This document shows positions 37,394-47,384 of a DNA stretch of 64,000 nucleotides, one piece after another; position 1 is the stretch's first letter; every line of letters begins with the position of its first letter. The notes under the pieces are model-generated. The model worked only from the letters and a program-made list of their open reading frames with translations. It was not told the DNA's origin and made no database searches. Origin of the DNA: Stakelama portus (GTDB lineage: Bacteria; Pseudomonadota; Alphaproteobacteria; Sphingomonadales; Sphingomonadaceae); the NCBI RefSeq assembly GCF_003171655.1, contig NZ_QFZL01000007.1:111217-175216 (forward strand), in the 5' to 3' direction. The position numbers and the translations under genes were made by a program.

Positions 37394-37759
37394 ATGTTCG
37401 ACATTGCCTATGACGGTCCGGCCAACATCCTGCGCCTCCATGTACGCGGCTTCTGGGCCCCCGACGATGTGACGCGCTTCGCCGGCGCCGTCGCGCTGGC
37501 ACTGCGCGACGCACGCCGCCTGCGAAGTGATTTCGACATACTGGTCGAATCGTTCGATTTCCCGGTTCAGGCCAATCACGTCGCCGATCTGCTGGCAGGC
37601 ATAAAGGATGCGGGCATGGCCGCCACCAGCGGCCGCGCCGCCGTAGTGGTGGGAAGCCGCCTCAACCAGCTTCAGGCCGAACGCACGCTGGTGCATCCGC
37701 GGGTAAAGGTGTTTTCGACGATGAACGCGGCAGAGGCGTGGCTGGCCGAAGCCGCCTAG
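37394..37759 (+). CDS. STAS/SpoIIAA-like protein
   Basis: A 121-residue single-domain protein. It starts with a strand pair (FDIAYDGPANILRLHVRGFW), has alternating helices and strands (FDILVESFDFP, AAVVVGSRLNQLQAERT) and ends KVFSTMNAAEAWL, the C-terminal helix pattern of SpoIIAA-like/STAS_lipocalin proteins. No partner that would hint at anti-sigma regulation is visible. The function is unknown. Confidence 0.6.
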   Translation: MFDIAYDGPANILRLHVRGFWAPDDVTRFAGAVALALRDARRLRSDFDILVESFDFPVQANHVADLLAGIKDAGMAATSGRAAVVVGSRLNQLQAERTLVHPRVKVFSTMNAAEAWLAEAA

Positions 37760-37770
37760 CCCCCCGGCCC

Positions 37771-38994
37771 TCACCCGCCGTGAGTCATCATCCACTTCTC
37801 AAGCACCGGCGCGATGCGGGTGCGCCATTTCGATCCGTTGAAGATGCCGTAATGGCCGACGCCCTTGGCCATATGATATTGCTTCATGCTGTCGGGCAAA
37901 TTGGTCGCCAGCTTCAGCGCCGCCTTGGTCTGGCCCAGCCCTGAAATATCGTCCTTTTCGCCTTCGACCGCGAGCAGACCGATATCGGTGATCGCGCCGG
38001 GATCGACGCGCTTGCCGCGATGCATCATCTCGCCCGTCGGCAGCGCGTGGCTCTGAAACACGACATCGATCGTCTGGAGATAGAATTCGGCGGTCATGTC
38101 GCAGACCGAACGATATTCGTCATAAAAGCCCATCGTCGCGTCGGCGCTTTCGCCATCGCCCTGGACCAGATGCTTGAACATCTCCCAATGGCTGATCATG
38201 TGATTGCCAAGGTTCATCGACATGAACCCGGCAAGCTGCAGAAAGCCCGGATAAACGCGCCGCCCGGCGCCCGGATAGGTCATCGGCACCGTCGCGATGA
38301 CATTCTGTTCGAACCAGCTGAACGGCCGCTCAGTCGCCAGCGTGTTGACGGCGGTGGGCGCTTCGCGCGTGTCGATCGGCCCGCCCATCATCGTCAGCGT
38401 CGCCGGGCGACACGGATTCTTGTCCGCGCTCATCACTGCGGCGGCGGCATAGACCGGCACCGAAGGCTGGCAGACCGCCAGCACATGCGTGCCCTCGCCG
38501 ATCGTTTCGAGAAATTCGATGATGTAATCGACATAATCGTCGAGATCGAAGCGGCCTTCATGCATCGGCACCAGCTTCGCGTCATGCCAGTCGGTGATAT
38601 ACACATCGGCGAAGGAAAGCATCCGCTCGACCGTTCCGCGCAACAGCGTCGCGAAATGGCCCGACATCGGCGCGACGATCAGCAGCTTGGGCGCGCCCGG
38701 CTTGACGCCCTTGCGGACGAAGCGCTTCAGATTGCCGAACGGCTTTTCAAGCGCGATTTCCTCGACCACGTCGATGCGCTTGCCGTTGATTTCGGTATGG
38801 TCGAGTCCGAATTCAGGCTTGCCGCGCGGTGCAGAGGCATGCGCGAACACTTCGAGCGCCGAAGCAAGCACCGGCCCGCCGCCGAAATAGGCGAAGGGAT
38901 TGGCCGGGTTCTGCAGCAACCCCGCGCTGAAATTCGCCAGAGCGCTGGCTCCTGCCAGCATCGACCGCTGAATTTCATACGCGTTGTAAAGCAT
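37771..38994 (-). CDS. phaZ: Intracellular polyhydroxyalkanoate depolymerase
   Basis: A 407-residue intracellular PHB depolymerase. It starts MLYNAYEIQRS like other PhaZ enzymes and contains ITDWHDAKLVP, HVLAVCQPSVPVYAA with Cys as the nucleophile in place of the usual Ser box, and GVGHYGIFNGSKWR with the catalytic His. It degrades stored poly-3-hydroxybutyrate. I prefer the second of two close ATGs (38994), because AGAAGG is correctly spaced from it. No phaC or phaP is visible nearby. Confidence 0.93.
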   Translation of the reverse strand: MLYNAYEIQRSMLAGASALANFSAGLLQNPANPFAYFGGGPVLASALEVFAHASAPRGKPEFGLDHTEINGKRIDVVEEIALEKPFGNLKRFVRKGVKPGAPKLLIVAPMSGHFATLLRGTVERMLSFADVYITDWHDAKLVPMHEGRFDLDDYVDYIIEFLETIGEGTHVLAVCQPSVPVYAAAAVMSADKNPCRPATLTMMGGPIDTREAPTAVNTLATERPFSWFEQNVIATVPMTYPGAGRRVYPGFLQLAGFMSMNLGNHMISHWEMFKHLVQGDGESADATMGFYDEYRSVCDMTAEFYLQTIDVVFQSHALPTGEMMHRGKRVDPGAITDIGLLAVEGEKDDISGLGQTKAALKLATNLPDSMKQYHMAKGVGHYGIFNGSKWRTRIAPVLEKWMMTHGG

Positions 38995-39187
38995 GGCCAT
39001 CCTTCTTGCAGCACCGACGGAGCGGCGGGGGCCCGGAGCGGTATAGCAGCCCGATTGTGCAGTGCAATGACGGGCGGATACGGAGCATGGCCCGAAGCGG
39101 CACGTGACGGAAACAACAGCGCCGCTTGCTCCCGATACCGGCAGGGCGGTTTCCTCCCCCGAACATCCGCGCTAGGGCAGCGAACAG

Positions 39188-40996
39188 ATGACCGAAGCCG
39201 CCAGCCCCCCGACCGACCTGACTGTCCCACCGGCGCCCGCAAAGGAACGCCGCCGCCTCGGCAATTTGCGCGTGGTGTGGGGCTTTACCCGGCGCTATCC
39301 GCTTCAATTGCTCGTCGCGATGACCGCCCTGCTGGTTTCGGCCGGCGCGACTTTGTGGATTCCGCGCACTTTTCAGCTGGTGGTCGATCACGGCTTTGCC
39401 GCGGGCGCCGATCCGGACAGCATCGGGCGCTATTTCGAAGAATTGCTGCTCGTCGTGCTGGTGCTCGCCATCGCCACGGCAGTGCGTTTCTACAGCGTCA
39501 CCTGGGTCGCCGAACGCAGCGTCGCGGATATTCGCGCCGCGGTGCATCGCAATCTCCTGCACCTGCCGCCGCAATGGTTTGAGGAAAACCGCCCCTCCGA
39601 AATCGCTTCGCGCCTCACATCGGATACTGCGATCGTCGAACAGATTGTCGGGTCGACGGTATCGGCGGCGCTGCGCAACCTGCTGATCGGGGTCGGCGGG
39701 ATCATCTATCTGTTCGCGCTGGCACCGGCGATCGCATCCTATCTGCTGATCGGCATTCCGCTCGTCATCCTGCCGATGGTGGTGCTGGGCAGCCGGGTGC
39801 GCAAACTCTCCCGGTCGAGTCAGGACCGGATCGCCGATATCGGTGCGATGGCCGCCGAAACGCTGGGCGCGATGCGAATCGTTCAGGCATTCGGTCAGGA
39901 AAGACGCGAAGCCACACGGTTCGAAGGCGCCGTCGATCGCGGGTTCGCGACGGCCCGGCGCCGCGCGCTGATTCGCTCGATCATGACCGCGCTCGTCATC
40001 TTCCTGCTGTTCGGCGGGATTTCGCTGATCATGTGGGACGCGGTTTCGGGCGTTGCGAGCGGACGCATTTCCAGCGGCGCGATCACGGCGTTCGTCATCA
40101 CCGCCGGGCTTGTCACCGGGTCGTTCGGCGCGCTTACCGAAGTCTATGGCGATGTGCTGCGCGCCGCGGGCGCCGCCGCGCGGCTCGGCGAACTGATCGC
40201 GGTCGAGCCCGATATCGCGCCGCCGGCCAACCCGGTCGCGCTGCCGCAACCGCCGCAGGGCGCGATCGATTTCGCGCATGTCACGTTCCGCTATCCGACG
40301 CGTCAGGATGTCGCGGCGCTTACCGATTTCAACCTGTCGGTCGCACCGGGCGAAACCGTCGCGGTGGTCGGCCCCTCGGGCGCGGGCAAATCGACGTTAT
40401 TCGCGCTGCTGCAGCGTTTCTACGATCCCGAATCGGGCGAAGTGCGCGTCGACGGCGTCCCGATCGCGCACGCCGATCTTGCCGATCTGCGCGGCCGCAT
40501 CGCGATGGTGCCACAGGAAACCGTGATCTTCGCCGCGTCGGCGCGCGACAATCTGCGCTACGGCAAATGGGACGCCGGCGATGATGCGCTGTGGCAGGCG
40601 GCACAGGCCGCCAATGCCGCCGATTTCCTCCGCGCACTTCCCGACGGGCTCGACACGTTTCTGGGCGAAGGCGGCGCGCGGCTGTCGGGCGGCCAGCGTC
40701 AGCGGATCGCGATCGCCCGCGCGCTGCTGCGCGACTCGCCGATCCTGCTGCTCGACGAAGCGACCAGCGCGCTCGATGCCGAAGGCGAACGGCTGGTGCA
40801 GGACGCGCTCGAACGGCTGATGGAAAATCGCACGACGCTGGTCATCGCCCATCGCCTCGCCACGGTGCGCGCGGCCGGACGGATCATCGTGATGGATCAG
40901 GGCCGGATCGTCGACAGCGGCACGCACGCCGAACTGGTCGAACGCGGCGGCCTCTACGCCCGTCTCGCCGCGCTGCAATTCAACGACGCCGCCTAA
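39188..40996 (+). CDS. ABC transporter, fused permease and ATPase (exporter)
   Basis: A 602-residue half-transporter of the MsbA/LmrA type. Six membrane helices span about residues 40-310. The ATPase has Walker A GPSGAGKST near 396, signature LSGGQRQRIA near 498, Walker B ILLLDEATSALD and the switch His in VIAHRLATV. Such exporters move lipids, drugs or peptides; the substrate is not readable. A 107-bp segment encoding its C-terminus (40869-40975) recurs as a remnant at 48766. Confidence 0.93.
   Translation: MTEAASPPTDLTVPPAPAKERRRLGNLRVVWGFTRRYPLQLLVAMTALLVSAGATLWIPRTFQLVVDHGFAAGADPDSIGRYFEELLLVVLVLAIATAVRFYSVTWVAERSVADIRAAVHRNLLHLPPQWFEENRPSEIASRLTSDTAIVEQIVGSTVSAALRNLLIGVGGIIYLFALAPAIASYLLIGIPLVILPMVVLGSRVRKLSRSSQDRIADIGAMAAETLGAMRIVQAFGQERREATRFEGAVDRGFATARRRALIRSIMTALVIFLLFGGISLIMWDAVSGVASGRISSGAITAFVITAGLVTGSFGALTEVYGDVLRAAGAAARLGELIAVEPDIAPPANPVALPQPPQGAIDFAHVTFRYPTRQDVAALTDFNLSVAPGETVAVVGPSGAGKSTLFALLQRFYDPESGEVRVDGVPIAHADLADLRGRIAMVPQETVIFAASARDNLRYGKWDAGDDALWQAAQAANAADFLRALPDGLDTFLGEGGARLSGGQRQRIAIARALLRDSPILLLDEATSALDAEGERLVQDALERLMENRTTLVIAHRLATVRAAGRIIVMDQGRIVDSGTHAELVERGGLYARLAALQFNDAA
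40869..40975 (+). repeat. Direct repeat copy 1 (inside the ABC transporter gene)
   Basis: This 107-base segment encodes AAGRIIVMDQGRIVDSGTH and onwards. It matches 48766-48872 at about 99 of 107 positions by my hand count, with no gaps. The repeats bracket the 7.8-kb transport/two-component module. Confidence 0.85.
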
Positions 40997-41126
40997 GGCG
41001 CCCCGGGCAGCAGCCTCCTTCCTTTTGTGATTGGCGTCGATGCGCGCCGCTCCCGCTTCCGCCCCCACGGGTTCGGACGCGCATTCCAGGTCCGTGGAAA
41101 GCGCCTGCCCTCTGCGCGCCCGGCAT

Positions 41127-42422
41127 TTACCCCACCAGTTTCGCGACCTGTTGGACCGCGAGCACGATGAACAGGATTGCCGAACCTGCCAGCGTCACAT
41201 TCGCGATCACGCCGTTGCGCGCATGCGCCGGCAGGCGCTCCGAATTGTTCAGCAGCAGCAAGGTGATGGCGAGGAACGGCATGAAGAGTGCGCCGAACGC
41301 CCCGTAAATGATGACCAGCAGGAAGGGGCGATCCGCAAACAGCAACACCATCGGGGGAAAGGTCAGCCAGGCAAGATAGAAGCGATAGGCGTTGCTGCCT
41401 TCGTGCCCGCCCTCTTCACGCCCTTTGAGCTGGTACCACCAATCAGAGAAGAACAGGCTCATTCCCTGCCACACGCCCAGCAGCGAGGAAACGGAGGTGG
41501 CGGCAAAGCCGATCAGGAACAAGGTGGCGATCGCCGCACCGAACCGCGCCTCGAGCACGCCCGAAAGGCCGAGCAGCCCCTGGTCGCTGTCCTGCAGTGC
41601 GATACCGGCGGAGTGCAGCAGCTCGGCACCCACGATCAGCATGGCGATGACGAAAATACCCGTCACGATGTAGGCGACCGAATTGTCGACGCGCATCATC
41701 GGCAGCCACGGCGTGCCGCGCCAGCCCTTCGCCTGTGTCCAATAGCCATAAGCCGCAGTGGTGATCGTGCCGCCGACCCCGCCGATCAGTCCCAGCGTGT
41801 AGAAGAGCGAATGTTCGGGCAGGGTAAAGGTCATGCCGTAGGCGAGATCGGGCAGGCTCGGCGCGACGAGGATCGCCAGCCCGACCATGATGACGAACAT
41901 CGTCCCGACGAGCAGCTTCATCACCGTCTCGAAGGTTTCGTACTTGTTGAACCAGACGAATATGAAGCCGAACAGGCCCGCGATGATCGCCCAGACGCGC
42001 AGCGACAGGCCGGGGAACAATGCGGTCAGCGGCAGCGCAGTCGCGCTCATCGCAGTAGCCCCATAGATGAAGCCCCAGATGATCACATAGATGCCGAAAT
42101 ACCAGCTGGTCCATCGGCCCAGCGAGCGCCAGCCGGCAAGAATCGTCGAACCTGTGGCAAGGTGATAGCGGGCCGAACCTTCCGACAGCGCGATCTTTAC
42201 GATGCATCCGACAACCGCCGCCCACAGCAGCGCATAGCCAAAGCGCGACCCCGCGATCAGCGTGGCGACAAGGTCGCCCGCACCAACCCCCGTTGCCGCG
42301 ACAACGATACCGGGGCCAAGGTGGCGCCACATCTTGCCGCGCGTCGGCGGCGCCTGCCCGGCATCGGGGCCGTTCGGATCGGCCGCATCGTCGTGCTGGA
42401 TGATTTTGCCGGTGTTGCTCAT
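41127..42422 (-). CDS. NRAMP-fold transporter lacking the canonical metal motifs
   Basis: A 431-residue protein with about 11 membrane helices and the overall sequence pattern of NRAMP divalent-metal transporters (LGPGIVVAA at the start of TM1, long hydrophobic repeats). The TM1 metal motif DPGN is replaced by GAGD (residues 47-50) and the TM6 A/M-P-H motif by GGVGGTITTAAYGYW (214-228). Its cargo therefore should not be assumed to be Mn or Fe; NRAMP-related Mg transporters show that such changes shift the substrate. It is the third gene of the minus-strand dctA-porin operon. ATG 42422 is preferred over GTG 42434. Confidence 0.75.
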   Translation of the reverse strand: MSNTGKIIQHDDAADPNGPDAGQAPPTRGKMWRHLGPGIVVAATGVGAGDLVATLIAGSRFGYALLWAAVVGCIVKIALSEGSARYHLATGSTILAGWRSLGRWTSWYFGIYVIIWGFIYGATAMSATALPLTALFPGLSLRVWAIIAGLFGFIFVWFNKYETFETVMKLLVGTMFVIMVGLAILVAPSLPDLAYGMTFTLPEHSLFYTLGLIGGVGGTITTAAYGYWTQAKGWRGTPWLPMMRVDNSVAYIVTGIFVIAMLIVGAELLHSAGIALQDSDQGLLGLSGVLEARFGAAIATLFLIGFAATSVSSLLGVWQGMSLFFSDWWYQLKGREEGGHEGSNAYRFYLAWLTFPPMVLLFADRPFLLVIIYGAFGALFMPFLAITLLLLNNSERLPAHARNGVIANVTLAGSAILFIVLAVQQVAKLVG

Positions 42423-42462
42423 GATCTCGCGCACCCCATTTTCGCTCGCTGCATGCGTCGGC

Positions 42463-44061
42463 TTAGAAGCGGAAGCTCAGCCAGACGGTTGTAAAGAAAC
42501 TGTCGACATATCCGGCCCGGTCGAACACCTCGCGCGCGATCAGATATTCGGTGCGGGTACCCAGCAACACGCGCGGTGTAATCGTCCAGCGGGTTTGCAG
42601 GCGCGGCATGTCCGCAACCCTGTGACCGGCGACTGCCTCGGTCCCGGCATAGGGCCGGTTTATCGGCGCATAGACCGCATCATTTTCGACCGGTCGGAAA
42701 CTGAACTGATATTCCAGATCCACTTTGAACCTGTCGAACGGCTGAAAGCTGAATCCCGGCGTCACGGCGAGCAGGTTCGTCGGCGTAAGGGCGATCTGGT
42801 AACTGAAGGAGCTATTGTTGCCATAGGGTGTTTCGGCCGTGCGGAGCGTTCCTGTGCCGCCCATTCCGCCGCCGCCGCTGCCATAGTCGAACCGCACGCC
42901 GACCGAAGGCGCCGTGCGCGCTTCGCCCAGTCGATAGCGTTGCGCAAGGAACAGCGACCAGGCCGAAATGTCGCGCTCGCCATAGGAACCCGACTGATGA
43001 TTTACGTTCCAATCCACCGTCAGGCGGCCGATCGAGCCCCATAGCCGCCCGCCATAATAGATTCGTTCTTCGCGCGCGACGCTCGGCCCCCAGCGGAAAT
43101 CATCCTGCCGCAGCCGCCAGAGGAAAGGGTCGAAGAACAGCCGCGACCCGCCGAACGCACGCTCCGGCACGACGAAGCCCAGATTGACGCCGCTGAAGCG
43201 CGTGCCATCGTCGCTCGGATCATCGCCCAGCCCCTTGCTCCCGAGATCGGTGAATTCGAAGTCGAAGATGCCGGCGCGGACTTTCGATCCGTTCGCCCAG
43301 GCGCGGATGCCGTTCACCGTGAAGCGGATCGAATTAAGGTCGCGCGTGCCGATCATCAGCGACGAACCGTCGGTGAATTCCTGCCGTCCATAGCGCGCAC
43401 CCAGTTCGATGCCGCCGACCGGACCGGACACTTCGACAAAGGCCTGCTGGACGACCAGTGCATTGTCGAAATTGGTCTTCCGCGTCGTCAGGTTGATGCC
43501 GGACAGCCCGCCATGGGCAAGCTCGCCATAGAAGCGGACATGGGGCCCGATATGCAGGTCCGCACCCCCGAACAGCCGCAACCGGTCGCGGCGTTCGGTC
43601 GGCAACGCGACCTGACGGGTATTGGTGAGCAGATCGGAGCGAAACCGCGCCTCTCCGGACAGAGTCAGATAGATATCGCCATCGGCATTGATCGGCAGAT
43701 ATTTCAGCCGGTCGAGAAAGTCGTCGCGATGATCGGCCTGGGCCATCGACCGCCAATCCTCGCCAAAGCGCGATGCGGCATATTTGCCGGTGACTCGCGG
43801 TTCGCCGAGTGCTTCGACCGGATAGCGATCGCCTGTCGCCGCCGCCGGGGTGCCCCCCGTCGCTTCGGGCGAAACCGGCGCCTTTGTTGCCTCGTTCTGG
43901 ACGGTGCCCGGCTGCTGCGCTGCGGCCGGCGGATCGGACGGTTTCGCGCTATCGGAGGCGGCAAATGTCTGACCCTGGATCCCGAATGCCTGGGGGGTCG
44001 CGGCGAGGGCGGAGGACGCGCAGCAGCATCCGGCGATCGCCAATATGGCGGCTCGTTTCAT
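42463..44061 (-). CDS. Alginate-export-type outer-membrane beta-barrel protein
   Basis: A 532-residue outer-membrane channel. A signal peptide (residues 1-20, ending SSALA) leads to a low-complexity Ala/Pro/Thr region (about 30-78) and then a beta barrel with GDIYLTLSGEARFRSD, RLRLFGGADLHIGPHVRFYG and a terminal VWLSFRF ending in Phe. This matches the alginate_exp family (AlgE-like), which in many bacteria serves as a general solute channel rather than an alginate exporter. It lies between dctA and the NRAMP-like gene, so it probably supplies their substrate across the outer membrane. Confidence 0.85.
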   Translation of the reverse strand: MKRAAILAIAGCCCASSALAATPQAFGIQGQTFAASDSAKPSDPPAAAQQPGTVQNEATKAPVSPEATGGTPAAATGDRYPVEALGEPRVTGKYAASRFGEDWRSMAQADHRDDFLDRLKYLPINADGDIYLTLSGEARFRSDLLTNTRQVALPTERRDRLRLFGGADLHIGPHVRFYGELAHGGLSGINLTTRKTNFDNALVVQQAFVEVSGPVGGIELGARYGRQEFTDGSSLMIGTRDLNSIRFTVNGIRAWANGSKVRAGIFDFEFTDLGSKGLGDDPSDDGTRFSGVNLGFVVPERAFGGSRLFFDPFLWRLRQDDFRWGPSVAREERIYYGGRLWGSIGRLTVDWNVNHQSGSYGERDISAWSLFLAQRYRLGEARTAPSVGVRFDYGSGGGGMGGTGTLRTAETPYGNNSSFSYQIALTPTNLLAVTPGFSFQPFDRFKVDLEYQFSFRPVENDAVYAPINRPYAGTEAVAGHRVADMPRLQTRWTITPRVLLGTRTEYLIAREVFDRAGYVDSFFTTVWLSFRF

Positions 44062-44130
44062 GGCATTACCCCTGTATTCGTGAAGGTCCCTGGCGGGACG
44101 TTCGGCGCGGCTGACCGGGCGACGCGCCGC

Positions 44131-45471
44131 CTATTCGGCCGGCTCGGCAAGCTCCGGCATCTGGTCGATCCGCGGCAGTTCGCCGGCGGTGGCGGCCTCG
44201 AATTGTTCGCGATCGAAACTGCCTTCCCAGCGGCTCACCACGACGGTCGCCACGGCATTGCCGATGAAGTTGGTCAGGCTGCGGCATTCGGACATGAAGC
44301 GGTCGATCCCGAGGATCAGCGCCATGCCGGCAACCGGTACGCTCGGCACGATGGCGAGCGTTGCGGCCAGGGTGATGAACCCCGCGCCGGTGACGCCCGC
44401 CGCGCCCTTTGACGAGATCATCGCGACCGAAAGCAACGCGATCTGGTCGCCCAGCGACAGATGGATACCGGTCGCCTGCGCGATGAACAGGGCAGCCAGC
44501 GTCATGTAGATATTGGTGCCGTCGAGGTTGAACGAATAGCCGGTCGGCACGACCAGGCCGACGACCGATTTGGGACAGCCCGCCCGTTCCATCTTCTCGA
44601 TCAATGAAGGAAGCGCGCTTTCGGAGCTCGACGTGCCGAGAACCAGCAGCAATTCCGCCTTCAGATAGGAAATCAGCTTGAAGATGGAGAAACCGGCCAT
44701 CCTCGCGACCAGCCCGAGGACCCCGATGACGAAGATCAGGGCCGTCAAATAGAATGTCGCGACAAGGCCCGCGAGATTGGCGAGCGTACCCACCCCATAG
44801 GCCCCGATCGTGAAGGCCATGGCACCAAAGGCACCGATGGGGGCCGCGCGCATGATGACCGCGACGAATTTGAAAACGATCGTCGAAATGTCTTCCAGAG
44901 CGGAGAGTATCCGGTCTCCCGCCGATCCGACCAGCGCAAGGCTTATGCCGAACAGGATCGATACGAACAGCACCTGCAGGATCGAACCGGCGGTGAGCGC
45001 CGAGAACATGGTGGCGGGGATGATCCCGAGCAGGAACGCAGTGATCGAGCTTTCTTCGGCCTTGGCGGCATAATCGCTGATCGCGGCACTATCGAGCGTG
45101 GCCGGGTCGATGTTGAGCCCGGCACCGGGCTGAACCACATTGGCAACGATCATGCCGATGACGAGCGCGATGGTGGAGAAGAAGAAGAAATAGGCGAACG
45201 CCTTGCCCGCCACACGGCCGATCTTGGACAGATCGCGCATCCCGGCGATCCCGGTCACGATCGTGAGGAAGATGACCGGGGCGATGATCATCTTGACCAG
45301 CTTGATGAAGCCATCGCCGAGCGGCTTCATCGCCTCGCCCGTCTCCGGCAGGAAATGCCCGAGCAGCACCCCCGCGATGATGGCGGCCAGCACCTGCACA
45401 TACAGCATCTGCCACCATTTTTTCGCGTTGGGCGGCGTGGCAGGCTCGGCAACATGTTGGACGTGTCGCAT
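44131..45471 (-). CDS. dctA: Dicarboxylate/cation symporter, DctA type
   Basis: A 446-residue secondary transporter of the DAACS family. Conserved motifs are [30 protein letters not shown] (the re-entrant hairpin HP1 serine-rich motif), [21 protein letters not shown] and [19 protein letters not shown]. It should take up C4-dicarboxylates or related anions with H+ or Na+. It heads a minus-strand operon with the channel and NRAMP-like genes, and is divergent from a DctB-like kinase. A GAGGGG ribosome site precedes the ATG. Confidence 0.92.
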   Translation of the reverse strand: MRHVQHVAEPATPPNAKKWWQMLYVQVLAAIIAGVLLGHFLPETGEAMKPLGDGFIKLVKMIIAPVIFLTIVTGIAGMRDLSKIGRVAGKAFAYFFFFSTIALVIGMIVANVVQPGAGLNIDPATLDSAAISDYAAKAEESSITAFLLGIIPATMFSALTAGSILQVLFVSILFGISLALVGSAGDRILSALEDISTIVFKFVAVIMRAAPIGAFGAMAFTIGAYGVGTLANLAGLVATFYLTALIFVIGVLGLVARMAGFSIFKLISYLKAELLLVLGTSSSESALPSLIEKMERAGCPKSVVGLVVPTGYSFNLDGTNIYMTLAALFIAQATGIHLSLGDQIALLSVAMISSKGAAGVTGAGFITLAATLAIVPSVPVAGMALILGIDRFMSECRSLTNFIGNAVATVVVSRWEGSFDREQFEAATAGELPRIDQMPELAEPAE

Positions 45472-45636
45472 TTTGTTCCCCTCTCAACCTCGCCCGGTAC
45501 GCCGGGTCTCAGAAAGCCGCCCAATGATGTCGCGGCCGGTTATCCTTCAAGAAATTGCACGCGACCGCAGAACGTCACAGAAAAAATGCGCGGCTAGTTT
45601 TTATAATTTTTACAATAGTATAAGCGCCAAGCACAG

Positions 45637-45672
45637 AAGCCTGTGTGTCATTTATTGGACACGTTCAGGCTT
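45637..45672. promoter_or_regulatory. Imperfect palindrome in the dctA-dctB divergent gap
   Basis: AAGCCTGTGTGTC and GACACGTTCAGGCTT form arms of a 36-base imperfect inverted repeat around ATTTATTG. It lies 14 bases before the kinase start and between the divergent operons, so it could be an operator for the local response regulator. An AT-rich stretch at 45586-45621 may hold promoters. Confidence 0.45.
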
Positions 45673-45686
45673 TCGGGTGCAAGAAT

Positions 45687-47384
45687 ATGCCCATGCCGGT
45701 CCGTCCCGAATCGAAAACCCTGTTCCGGCGAAGCGCCCTGGCGGCGGTGCTGCTGCTGTTCGTCATTCTGGCCGGGTGGCTGGCCGGCGCATTGGCCAGC
45801 GGGATCGCCGAAGACACCGCGCGCGCGCGCATCGGGACCGAAGCACGGTTGCGTGCCGCCCTGCTGGACAGCGAAGTCGCGCGTTTCCGTCTGCTCCCCT
45901 TCCTGCTCGCCAACGATACCGATGTGCACCAGGCACTGCGCATGGGAGCGTCCGCCCGGCGCGCGCTCGACGCGAAATTCGCCCGCCTTGCCCACGACAC
46001 CGGCGCGGGCGCCATCTATCTGCTGGATCCCGATGGCCTGACGATCAGCGCCAGCAATGCCGGAACGCCGATGAGTTTCGTCGGCAAAAATTATGCGTTC
46101 CGCGCTTATTATCGCGAAGCGAAGGGCACGGGATCGGGTCTGGATTACGCGGTAGGGAATGTCAGCGGACGGCCGGGAATGTTCCTGTCGCAACGGACCC
46201 CGTCGGGCGGCGTTGTCGTCGTGAAGCTCGAGTTCGCGAATATCGAAACGGAATGGGCACGCGGTGGCGGAGTCACTCTGGTCGAAGATCCGGAAGGTAC
46301 GGTGCTCGTCACCAGCGATCCGCGCCTGCGTTTTCGCGATGATGAAGGCACGAACGATGCCGTCCTGCTCGCCTCTCTGCTGCCCGAACAACAGATCGCA
46401 GCGACGGTCCCCACGGATATCGAAAATTGGCGATTGGTCCATTCCGAGCCTCGGGCAAACGCGCTCGGCGCGGTGGTGCCGATTGCGCGTTCGGCCGGCG
46501 CGCTGGCGGCACTTTCCTTTCTGGCGCTAGGCTGGATCGTCGTCGCGCGCCGCCGGCGGCGTCTGGAGAAGGAACGCTTCCGGATTGCGCGTACTGCGGA
46601 ACTGGAAGCCGTCGTGGAAGAACGCACGAGCGAACTTCTGCGCGAGATGGAAGAGCGCAGCGCGTCCGAGGAACGCGCCGCCGAACTGCGCGAAGGGCTG
46701 CGTCAGGCCAACCGTCTGGCAACGCTCGGCCAGGTGACCGCTGGGCTGGCGCATGAAACCGCACAGCCTGTCGCCGCCATCCGGACCTATGCGTCCAGCG
46801 GCATGACATTGTCCGAACGCGGCGATGTGGACGGGGCGAAGGAGAATTTCGCCGCGATCGCGCGTCTTGCCGATCGGATCGGCCGGATCACCGTCGAGTT
46901 GCGCAATTTCTCCCGGAAACGGACCGGCCAATTGACCGATGTCCCGCTGGACGACGCCATTTCGGGCGCGCAGCTGATCCTGAAGCAAAAACTGCGGCCG
47001 ATCGCGCTGGACATATCGCCCGATATCAGGGGGGTGCTGGTGCGCGCGGGGCGGGTTCGGCTCGAACAAATCCTCGTCAATCTGTTGCAAAACGCCGTTG
47101 AGGCGCTCGCGGATACCGATAGACCGAGAATAGCCATCTCCTTCGCCCGCACTGATGACAGCGTCTTGCTGACGATTGCCGACAATGGCCCCGGCCTTTC
47201 GCGCAGCATGGCCGAAAAACTGTTCACGCCGTTCGCCTCCGAACGCGAAGGCGGCCTTGGACTGGGCCTGGTTATCGCCCGCGACATCGCCCGCGACATG
47301 GGGGGTGATCTGACCCACCATGTTGCGAACAGCGGTGGTGCCGCATTCGAACTCATGCTCAAGGCCGGCGGGAGCAGCACATGA
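45687..47384 (+). CDS. dctB: DctB-type sensor histidine kinase
   Basis: A protein of about 565 residues from ATG 45687. One N-terminal helix, a periplasmic sensor domain of the double-PAS/dCache kind (about residues 40-265), a second helix (SAGALAALSFLALGWIVVA), a short coiled coil, then the kinase core: LGQVTAGLAHETAQPVAAI with the phospho-His, N box LLQNAVEAL, G1 ADNGPGL and G2 GLGLGL. The layout is that of DctB, which senses dicarboxylates. Its stop overlaps the response regulator start. Confidence 0.88.
   Translation: MPMPVRPESKTLFRRSALAAVLLLFVILAGWLAGALASGIAEDTARARIGTEARLRAALLDSEVARFRLLPFLLANDTDVHQALRMGASARRALDAKFARLAHDTGAGAIYLLDPDGLTISASNAGTPMSFVGKNYAFRAYYREAKGTGSGLDYAVGNVSGRPGMFLSQRTPSGGVVVVKLEFANIETEWARGGGVTLVEDPEGTVLVTSDPRLRFRDDEGTNDAVLLASLLPEQQIAATVPTDIENWRLVHSEPRANALGAVVPIARSAGALAALSFLALGWIVVARRRRRLEKERFRIARTAELEAVVEERTSELLREMEERSASEERAAELREGLRQANRLATLGQVTAGLAHETAQPVAAIRTYASSGMTLSERGDVDGAKENFAAIARLADRIGRITVELRNFSRKRTGQLTDVPLDDAISGAQLILKQKLRPIALDISPDIRGVLVRAGRVRLEQILVNLLQNAVEALADTDRPRIAISFARTDDSVLLTIADNGPGLSRSMAEKLFTPFASEREGGLGLGLVIARDIARDMGGDLTHHVANSGGAAFELMLKAGGSST

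Noticed and set aside
41127..42422. Annotation as Mn2+ transporter MntH
   Set aside because: The DPGN and MPH ion-binding motifs are absent.
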